Positions 55,966 through 64,000 of a stretch of DNA of 64,000 nt are shown here, piece after piece. The translations under genes and the position numbers were made by a program. Each line of letters opens with the position of its first letter. The stretch's first letter is position 1. Source of the DNA: Spinactinospora alkalitolerans (GTDB lineage Bacteria; Actinomycetota; Actinomycetes; Streptosporangiales; Streptosporangiaceae). The stretch spans positions 1,984,001 through 2,048,000 of the forward strand of contig NZ_JACCCC010000001.1 in assembly GCF_013408795.1 (NCBI RefSeq). The letters are read 5' to 3'. The notes below the pieces were generated by a model, which was not told the origin of the DNA, ran no database searches, and saw only the letters and a list, made by a program, of their open reading frames with translations.

Positions 55966-57780
55966 GTGTCCGTCCTGATCACTGGCCTTGATGCCGCCCC
56001 GACCAGCCACCGAGAGTTGATCGACTGGGTTCGCGAGGTCTCCGATCTGACCCGGCCGGACCGGGTTGTCTGGTGCGATGGTTCCGATGCCGAATGGGAG
56101 CGCCTGACCGGTCTCCTGGTGGAGAAGGGCACCTTCACCCGGCTCAACCCCGACATCCGCCCCGACAGCTTCCACTGCCGCTCCGACCCCGGTGACGTGG
56201 CCAGGGTGGAGGACCGCACGTTCATCTGCTCGGAGAGGGAGCAGGACGCCGGCCCCACGAACAACTGGGTCGACCCCCGGGAGATGCGGACGACGCTCAG
56301 CGGGCTCTTCGACGGCTGCATGCGGGGCCGCACCATGTACGTGGTGCCCTTCTGCATGGGCCCGCTGGGCGGGAGCATCTCCCAGCTCGGGGTGGAGATC
56401 ACCGACTCGGCCTACGTCGCGGTCTCGATGCGGATCATGACCCGGATGGGCGAGCCGGCGCTGCGGCTGATCGAGGAGCGGGGCTCCTTCGTGCGGGCCG
56501 TGCACTCGGTCGGGGCGCCGCTGGAGCCCGGGCAGACCGACGTGCCGTGGCCGTGCAACCCCACCAAGTACATCACGCACTTCCCCGAGACCCGCGAGAT
56601 CTGGTCCTACGGCTCCGGCTACGGCGGCAACGCCCTGCTCGGCAAGAAGTGCTACGCGCTGCGCATCGCCTCGGTGATGGCCCGCGACGAGGGCTGGATG
56701 GCCGAGCACATGCTCATCGTCAAGCTCACCCCGCCCGACGGCGACCCCCACTACATTGCGGCGGCGTTCCCCAGCGCGTGCGGCAAGACCAACCTGTCCA
56801 TGCTGCAGCCGACGATCCCCGGCTGGAAGGTGGAGACGGTCGGCGACGACATCGCCTGGATGCGCTTCGGCGACGACGGGCGGCTGCGCGCCATCAACCC
56901 CGAGGCCGGGTTCTTCGGCGTCGCCCCCGGCACAGGGGAGGCCACCAACGCCAACGCGGTCCGGACGCTGTGGGGCCACAGCATCTTCACCAACGTGGCG
57001 CTGACCGACGACGGCGACGTGTGGTGGGAGGGGCTCACCGACGAGCCGCCCGCGCACCTGGTCGACTGGAAGGGGCGCGACTGGACGCCGGACTCGCCCG
57101 AACCGGCCGCGCACCCCAACGCCCGGTTCACCACTCCGGCGGCCCAGGCCCCCAGCATCGCGCCCGAGTGGGAGGACCCGGCGGGCGTGCCGATCTCGGC
57201 GATCCTGTTCGGCGGTCGGCGCGCCACCGCGGTGCCCCTGGTCACCGAGTCCTTCACCTGGCAGCACGGCGTCTTCCTCGGTGCCAACGTGGCGTCGGAG
57301 AAGACGGCGGCGGCCGAGGGCACGGTCGGGGAGCTGCGGCGCGACCCCTTCGCGATGCTGCCGTTCTGCGGCTACAACATGGGCGACTACTTCGGCCACT
57401 GGCTGGAGATCGGCAGGGCGGCCGACGCGGACCGGCTGCCGCGCATCTACTACGTCAACTGGTTCCGCAAGGACGGCGAGGGCCGCTTCGTGTGGCCGGG
57501 CTTCGGCGAGAACGGCCGCGTGCTCAAGTGGATCGCCGAGCGGCTCCGGGGCCGGGCCGAGGCGGTCCCCACGCCGATCGGCAACGTGCCGACCGGGGCG
57601 TCGCTGGACACCGACGGCCTGGAACTCGACGGGCGGGAGCTCGCCTTCCTGCTGTCGGTCGACCGCGACATCTGGCGCCAGGAGGCGTCCCTGATCCCGG
57701 AGTTCTTCAAGGAGTTCGGCGACCACCTGCCCAGGGAGCTCTGGGACGAGTACGAGGCCCTGGTCGACCGGCTGGGGTAG
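55966..57780 (+). CDS. pckG: Phosphoenolpyruvate carboxykinase (GTP)
   Basis: A 604-residue GTP-type PEPCK converting oxaloacetate to PEP in gluconeogenesis. Clear landmarks: kinase loop [11 protein letters not shown] near 268-278, [24 protein letters not shown], and [15 protein letters not shown] near the C-terminus; the reactive Cys lies in the kinase loop. Length is typical. GTG 55966 follows TAAGGAGCTGAC. The two dre-like sites upstream suggest control by carbon or amino-sugar status. Confidence 0.97.
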   Translation: MSVLITGLDAAPTSHRELIDWVREVSDLTRPDRVVWCDGSDAEWERLTGLLVEKGTFTRLNPDIRPDSFHCRSDPGDVARVEDRTFICSEREQDAGPTNNWVDPREMRTTLSGLFDGCMRGRTMYVVPFCMGPLGGSISQLGVEITDSAYVAVSMRIMTRMGEPALRLIEERGSFVRAVHSVGAPLEPGQTDVPWPCNPTKYITHFPETREIWSYGSGYGGNALLGKKCYALRIASVMARDEGWMAEHMLIVKLTPPDGDPHYIAAAFPSACGKTNLSMLQPTIPGWKVETVGDDIAWMRFGDDGRLRAINPEAGFFGVAPGTGEATNANAVRTLWGHSIFTNVALTDDGDVWWEGLTDEPPAHLVDWKGRDWTPDSPEPAAHPNARFTTPAAQAPSIAPEWEDPAGVPISAILFGGRRATAVPLVTESFTWQHGVFLGANVASEKTAAAEGTVGELRRDPFAMLPFCGYNMGDYFGHWLEIGRAADADRLPRIYYVNWFRKDGEGRFVWPGFGENGRVLKWIAERLRGRAEAVPTPIGNVPTGASLDTDGLELDGRELAFLLSVDRDIWRQEASLIPEFFKEFGDHLPRELWDEYEALVDRLG

Positions 57781-57868
57781 CGGTCGGCCGGTCCGCATCC
57801 GTCCGGGGCGCGTGCCGCCCGCATCCGGCCGGGTGCGGTGAAGGGCGCGGGCGAGCCCGGGCCCGTGG

Positions 57869-57902
57869 ACGCCCCGCCGGTGGGGTTGTGCCGGCGGGGC
57901 GT
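57869..57902. terminator. Terminator between pckG and paaA
   Basis: Perfect 12 bp arms (ACGCCCCGCCGG and complement) around a 10-base loop, followed by TTTT. Confidence 0.92.
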
Positions 57903-57919
57903 TTTGCGCGACACTGATT

Positions 57920-57941
57920 ACTGACCGAATGTTCGGTTAGA
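57920..57941. promoter_or_regulatory. PaaR-like operator before paaA
   Basis: ACTGACCGAATGTTCGGTTAGA spread over 22 bp; its core ACCGAA-TG-TTCGGT (57924-57937) is a perfect palindrome. From memory it fits the TetR-type PaaR motif of corynebacteria (ACTnACCG...CGGTnAGT) at nearly all fixed positions. It ends 12 bp before the paaA start, suited to repression relieved by phenylacetyl-CoA. Confidence 0.7.
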
Positions 57942-57953
57942 AAGGTGGCGGCG

Positions 57954-58928
57954 ATGGTTGCGGACACGGTGGACGCCGGTGCGCCCGCCGAGCAGGGGCT
58001 GGAGGAGTACTTCGAGTCCAGGGTGGCCGGTGAGCAGCGGATCGAGCCGCGGGACTGGATGCCGGAGGGCTACCGCAGGACGCTGGTGCGCCAGGTGGCC
58101 CAGCACGCGCACTCGGAGATCATCGGGATGCAGCCGGAGGGGGACTGGCTGACCCGGGCGCCGAGCCTGCGGCGCAAGGCGATCCTGCTGGCCAAGGTGC
58201 AGGACGAGGCCGGACACGGACTCTACCTCTACGCCGCGGCCGAGACGCTGGGGGTGGACCGCGCCGATCTGACCGAGCGGCTCATCGAGGGGCGGCAGAA
58301 GTACTCCTCGATCTTCAACTACCCGACGCTGTCGTTCGCCGACGTCGGGGTGATCGGGTGGCTGGTGGACGGCGCGGCGATCTGCAACCAGGTGCCGCTG
58401 TGCCGCAGCTCCTTCGGCCCGTATGCGCGGGCGATGGTTCGGATCTGCAAGGAGGAGTCCTTCCACCAGCGCCAGGGCTATGAGCTGCTGCTGCGGATGA
58501 TGGCGGGTACCGAGGCGCAGCGGGCGGCGGTGCAGGACGCGGTGGAGCGGTGGTGGTGGCCCTCGCTGATGATGTTCGGCCCGCCCGACGCCGATTCGCC
58601 CAACACCAGGCAGTCGATGGCCTGGCGGATCAAGCGCGACACCAACGACGAGCTGCGGCAGAGGTTCGTGGACATGAGCGTGCCCCAGGCCGACAGGCTC
58701 GGCGTCACGCTGCCCGATCCGGACCTGCGCTGGAACGCCGAGCGCGGCCACTACGACTTCGGCGAACCGGACTGGGCGGAGTTCAAGCGGGTGATCGGCG
58801 GCGGCGGTCCGTGCAACGCCGAGCGGATCGCCCGGCGCCGCGCGGCGCACGAGAACGGGGCGTGGGTGCGCGAGGCCGCGGCGGCCTACGCGGCCAAGCG
58901 CGCGGCGGAGCGGGAGGCCGCGGAATGA
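57954..58928 (+). CDS. paaA: 1,2-phenylacetyl-CoA epoxidase, catalytic subunit PaaA
   Basis: A 324-residue di-iron monooxygenase subunit. Iron ligands lie in [13 protein letters not shown] and [11 protein letters not shown] on the ferritin-like bundle. With PaaB, C and E it epoxidises phenylacetyl-CoA, the first committed step of aerobic phenylacetate breakdown. ATG 57954 is preferred to GTG 57945 because of AAAGG spacing. It overlaps paaB by four bases. Ring-opening genes (paaZ, paaG, paaK) are not in the window. Confidence 0.96.
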   Translation: MVADTVDAGAPAEQGLEEYFESRVAGEQRIEPRDWMPEGYRRTLVRQVAQHAHSEIIGMQPEGDWLTRAPSLRRKAILLAKVQDEAGHGLYLYAAAETLGVDRADLTERLIEGRQKYSSIFNYPTLSFADVGVIGWLVDGAAICNQVPLCRSSFGPYARAMVRICKEESFHQRQGYELLLRMMAGTEAQRAAVQDAVERWWWPSLMMFGPPDADSPNTRQSMAWRIKRDTNDELRQRFVDMSVPQADRLGVTLPDPDLRWNAERGHYDFGEPDWAEFKRVIGGGGPCNAERIARRRAAHENGAWVREAAAAYAAKRAAEREAAE

Positions 58929-59233
58929 GCGGGCGGGAGCGCGGTCACGAGCGCGGCGAGTGGCCGCTGTTCGAGGTGTTCGTGCGCGGCAAGCGGGGCC
59001 TGAACCACGTGCACGTGGGCTCGCTGCACGCCGCCGACGCGGAGATGGCGCTGCACAGCGCCCGCAACCTCTACACCCGCCGCAACGAGGGGGTGAGCAT
59101 CTGGGTGGTGCGCGCCGGGGACATCACCGCCTCCAGCCCGGACGAGAAGGACCCGTTCTTCGCGCCCAGCGGCGACAAGGCCTACCGGCACCCCACCTTC
59201 TACCCCATCCCCGACGACGTCCCGCACATGTGA
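58925..59233 (+). CDS. paaB: Phenylacetyl-CoA epoxidase subunit PaaB
   Basis: A 102-residue small subunit: [42 protein letters not shown], and the C-terminal [19 protein letters not shown], all typical. It bridges PaaAC heterodimers. ATG 58925 overlaps the paaA stop (ATGA). Confidence 0.96.
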   Translation: MSGRERGHERGEWPLFEVFVRGKRGLNHVHVGSLHAADAEMALHSARNLYTRRNEGVSIWVVRAGDITASSPDEKDPFFAPSGDKAYRHPTFYPIPDDVPHM

Positions 59234-59284
59234 CGCGGCCGCACGGCGGCGTCGGTTTTCGCGCAACGAGCGAGGAAGGGCGAT

Positions 59285-60172
59285 ATGAGCGGTGACAACC
59301 CCTACGGGGCGCTGGTCGAGGAGCACGCCGGCTCCGAGGGCCGGTGGGCGTTCGGGACGGGGTTCTCCGAGGCGCTGGCCGGGGTGGACACCACGCTGCC
59401 GGCCGGTGTCGACGGCGCCGATCTGGCGGTCTACTGCCAGATGCTGGGTGACGACGCGCTGGTGATGGCGCAGCGGCTGATCGAGTGGTGCACCGGGGCC
59501 CCGGAGCTGGAGGAGGAGGTGGCGCTGGCCAACATCGCGCTGGACCTGCTGGGCCAGGCGCAACTGCTGCTGGCCCGCGCCGGCCAGGCCGACGGCTCCG
59601 GTCGCGACGAGGACGCCTTCGCCTACTTCCGCGACGCCGCGCGGTTTCGCAACGTGGGCCTGGCCGAGGCGGCCAACGGCGACTTCGCCCGGTCGATCGC
59701 CCGGCTGCTGCTTTTCGCGTCCTGGCGGCTGGCGGTGCTGTCCCGGCTGGTCGATTCGGCCGATCCGGTGCTGGCGGCGATCGCGGCCAAGGCGGTCAAG
59801 GAGCTGGCCTACCACCGCGAGTACGCGGTGACCTGGACGCTGCGCCTGGGGGACGGCACCGCCCACTCCCGCGAGCGGATGGCGCAGGGGATCGCGGCGG
59901 TGTGGCCGCTGCTGGGCGAGCTGTTCGTTCCTCACGAGGTGGAGGTGCGGCTGGTGAAGCAGGGCGCGGCGGTCGATCCGGCACAGGTGCGCGGCGAGGT
60001 CGCCGACGTCGTGGAGCAGGTGCTGGCCGCCGCGACGCTGACCCCGCCCGGCCCGCTGCCCGACGCGCCGGCCGCGCCGGGCGGCCGGGACGGCGCCCAC
60101 ACCGAGGAGCTGGCCCCGCTGCTGGCCGAGATGCAGCAGGTGGCGCGCGAACATCCGGGGGCGGCGTGGTGA
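59285..60172 (+). CDS. paaC: Phenylacetyl-CoA epoxidase structural subunit PaaC
   Basis: A 295-residue ferritin-like structural partner of PaaA that lacks a full iron site. Typical segments: YCQMLGDDALVMAQRLIEW, LANIALDLLGQAQLLL, VKELAYHREYAVTWTLRLGDG. A 51 bp gap with GAGGAAGG precedes ATG 59285; the 3' end overlaps paaD by four bases (GTGA). Confidence 0.95.
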   Translation: MSGDNPYGALVEEHAGSEGRWAFGTGFSEALAGVDTTLPAGVDGADLAVYCQMLGDDALVMAQRLIEWCTGAPELEEEVALANIALDLLGQAQLLLARAGQADGSGRDEDAFAYFRDAARFRNVGLAEAANGDFARSIARLLLFASWRLAVLSRLVDSADPVLAAIAAKAVKELAYHREYAVTWTLRLGDGTAHSRERMAQGIAAVWPLLGELFVPHEVEVRLVKQGAAVDPAQVRGEVADVVEQVLAAATLTPPGPLPDAPAAPGGRDGAHTEELAPLLAEMQQVAREHPGAAW

Positions 60173-60684
60173 CCGATGCCCGAGCCGGTGCCGATGCGCA
60201 GCGGGCCCGCGCGCTCGCCGGTGCGGTGCCCGACCCGGAGCTGCCGATGCTGACCCTGGCCGATCTGGGCATCCTGCGCGACGTCGAGGTCGCCGGCGAC
60301 GGCGCCGTCACGGTGTCGATCACCCCGACCTACTCCGGGTGCCCCGCGCTGGCCGAGATGCGCGCCGACGTGCGCCGCCGCCTGATCGAGGCGGGCTATG
60401 ACCGGGTGGAGGTGCGCACCGTGCTGTCCCCTCCGTGGAGCAGCGACCACATCACCGAGCAGGGCCGGCGCAGACTCGCCGAGCACGGCATCGCCCCGCC
60501 CGGCCCGGCCCGCGCGGCGGGCCCGGTGCCGCTGGTGCTGGCGCCCACCCGGTCGGCCGTGCACTGCCCGCGGTGCGGCTCGGCCGACACCGAGGAGCTG
60601 TCCCGCTTCGGTGCCACCTCCTGCAAGGCGCTGCACCGCTGCCGCGCCTGCCGCGAACCCTTCGAGCATCTCAAGGAGATCTGA
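60169..60684 (+). CDS. paaD: Phenylacetate degradation protein PaaD (MIP18-like)
   Basis: A 171-residue protein: an N-terminal DUF59/MIP18 domain (PDPELPMLTLADLGILRDV, TPTYSGCPALAEM, LSPPWSSDHIT) and a C-terminal zinc ribbon (CPRCGSADTEE, CRACREPFEH). It is thought to mature the iron-sulfur or di-iron sites of the epoxidase. It is a second MIP18-type protein in the window besides SufT. Confidence 0.94.
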   Translation: MTDARAGADAQRARALAGAVPDPELPMLTLADLGILRDVEVAGDGAVTVSITPTYSGCPALAEMRADVRRRLIEAGYDRVEVRTVLSPPWSSDHITEQGRRRLAEHGIAPPGPARAAGPVPLVLAPTRSAVHCPRCGSADTEELSRFGATSCKALHRCRACREPFEHLKEI

Positions 60685-60688
60685 AGCC

Positions 60689-61795
60689 GTGACCACCACC
60701 GCCGCCGAAACGACCGCGGACTCCGGGCCGCCGCGCACCCCGCGCCGCTTCCACCCGCTGACGGTGGCATCGGTCGAGCGGTTCTGCGACGACGCCGCGG
60801 CCGTCACCTTCGACGTCCCCGACCACCTGGCCGGGGCCTATGCGTTCGCGCCCGGCCAGTCCCTGACCCTGCGCCGCACCGTCGACGGCCGCGAACAGCG
60901 GCGCAACTACTCCGTCTGCGCCCCCGCCGGGGCGCCCCCGCGCATCGGGGTGCGCCTGGTGCCGGGCGGCCTGTTCTCCTCCTGGCTGATCAACGAGGTC
61001 CGCCCCGGCGACCGGATCGAGGTCGGGCCGCCCACCGGCCGGTTCACCCCCGACCTGACCGCCGCCGCCCACCACGTCCTGATCGCCGCGGGCTCGGGCA
61101 TCACCCCGGTGCTGTCGATGGCGGCCTCGCTGCTCGCCCGCACCGGCTCCACCGTCACCCTGCTCTACGGCAACCGGCGCAGCGACACCGTGATGTTCGC
61201 CGACGAACTGGCCGACCTCAAGGACGCGTTCGGCCCCCGCCTGCACCTGGTGCACGTGCTCTCCCGCGAACCCCGCGAGGCCGACCTGCTCACCGGGCGC
61301 CTGGACGCGGCCAAACTCGACGCGCTGCTGGACACCCTCGTCGCGTGCGAGCACGCCGACCAGTGGTGGCTGTGCGGCCCCCACGCCATGGTGTGCGACG
61401 CCCGCGGCGTCCTGGCGGCCAGGGACGTGCCCGCCGAGCGGGTGCACGCCGAACTGTTCTTCGTCGACGACGTCCCGCCCGAGCCCGTCCGCCACGACGA
61501 GCCGGAGGTGGACGGGCCCGCCAGCGAGGTCACCCTCGTCCTGGACGGCCGCACCACCGTCCTGACCCTGCCCCGCGACGTCCCCGTGCTGGACTCGGCC
61601 CAGCGCACCCGCTCCGACCTGCCCTTCGCCTGCAAGGGCGGGGTCTGCGGCACCTGCCGCGTCAAGGTCACCGACGGACAGGTGCGCATGCGCCGCAACT
61701 ACGCCCTCGACGACACCGAACTCGCCGCCGGCTTCGCCCTGTCCTGCCAGGCGCTGCCCGTCACCGACGCCCTCACCGTCGACTTCGACGCCTGA
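60689..61795 (+). CDS. paaE: Phenylacetyl-CoA epoxidase reductase PaaE
   Basis: A 368-residue reductase: an FAD domain (RRNYSVCAPAG), an NAD(P) domain (GSGITPVLSMAASLL, LLYGNRRSDTVMF) and a C-terminal plant-type [2Fe-2S] domain with CKGGVCGTC and a distal Cys (SCQA). It passes electrons from NADPH to the PaaA di-iron centre. GTG 60689 is chosen: AAGGAG lies in the end of paaD at good spacing. Confidence 0.95.
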   Translation: MTTTAAETTADSGPPRTPRRFHPLTVASVERFCDDAAAVTFDVPDHLAGAYAFAPGQSLTLRRTVDGREQRRNYSVCAPAGAPPRIGVRLVPGGLFSSWLINEVRPGDRIEVGPPTGRFTPDLTAAAHHVLIAAGSGITPVLSMAASLLARTGSTVTLLYGNRRSDTVMFADELADLKDAFGPRLHLVHVLSREPREADLLTGRLDAAKLDALLDTLVACEHADQWWLCGPHAMVCDARGVLAARDVPAERVHAELFFVDDVPPEPVRHDEPEVDGPASEVTLVLDGRTTVLTLPRDVPVLDSAQRTRSDLPFACKGGVCGTCRVKVTDGQVRMRRNYALDDTELAAGFALSCQALPVTDALTVDFDA

Positions 61796-61970
61796 CCGAT
61801 GTCTGACGGTCGGGGCCGCACAGGGGGCCGGCCGCCGCGGTGCCCGCAAGCCGCCGGCGGCACAGCGGATCCGCGCCCTGAAGGTCCCGCCCCGCCCCGC
61901 GAACGCAGCGGTCGGAGCCTGATGAGCGTCCCGGCGCGTCCGCCCCGAAGACCGGCCGGCGGCGCGCCGG

Positions 61971-64000
<2,030 letters not shown>

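Overview
The window is high-GC actinomycete chromosome, most likely from the Nocardiopsaceae (Nocardiopsis, Thermobifida, Streptomonospora and relatives). This placement is inferred from gene families and layout: a SufR-led suf operon with an embedded Rieske ferredoxin, a FasR-controlled fabD-fabH-acpP-fabF-accD locus, a WhiB protein, a DUF3052/AhpE pair, GTP-type PEP carboxykinase, and an AA10 lytic polysaccharide monooxygenase behind a CelR/CebR-type box. No rRNA or other species marker is present.

Layout. 1-5 kb: the 3' part of a DUF5682-VWA fusion gene followed by a SWIM zinc-finger gene. 5-11.5 kb: PrsW-type protease, heme A synthase (ctaA), a DMT-family exporter, arginine deiminase and ornithine carbamoyltransferase (arcA, arcB), and a small membrane protein. 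11.5-12.2 kb: no gene, but a roughly 0.5 kb imperfect inverted repeat. 12.2-14 kb: a two-gene ABC exporter. 14.2-21 kb: the suf operon sufR-sufB-sufD-Rieske-sufC-sufS-sufU-sufT, with an iron-box-like palindrome and a SufR-operator-like repeat in front and a strong terminator behind. 21-27.3 kb: GNAT protein, a 707-residue protein of unknown role with sigma-like helix-turn-helix segments, SseB-like protein, SGNH hydrolase, and a degenerate EAL/CBS protein.

27.5-34.2 kb: type II fatty-acid synthesis genes on the minus strand, diverging from the PucR-type activator gene fasR. 34.7-36 kb: a membrane protein and a small hypothetical. 36.1-42.2 kb: a 5-oxoproline cluster (GntR regulator, NRAMP-like transporter, pxpA, pxpB, pxpC, YcsI/D-glutamate-cyclase-like) matching the Bacillus ycsF-ycsG-ycsI-kipI-kipA set; the transporter has lost the NRAMP metal motifs and a ~105 bp intergenic element occurs twice. 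42.4-46.4 kb: PhoD-like phosphatase, YjbQ, DUF3052, AhpE, a zinc-ribbon protein and tRNA-Val(TAC).

46.5-54.6 kb is accessory DNA next to the tRNA: a lipoprotein, an in-frame prim-pol/integrase chimera that looks like the deletion scar of an actinomycete integrative element, iteron-like repeats, a 43-residue zinc-ribbon gene coupled to a WhiB gene, a GntR gene, a broken helix-turn-helix regulator, a secreted serine protease, small hypotheticals, a replication-relaxation protein and the LPMO. A 31 bp near-identical direct repeat lies at both edges of this stretch.

54.6-64 kb returns to core functions: a potassium channel, pckG behind two DasR-like sites, the phenylacetyl-CoA epoxidase operon paaABCDE behind a PaaR-like palindrome, and a pullulanase gene cut by the right edge.
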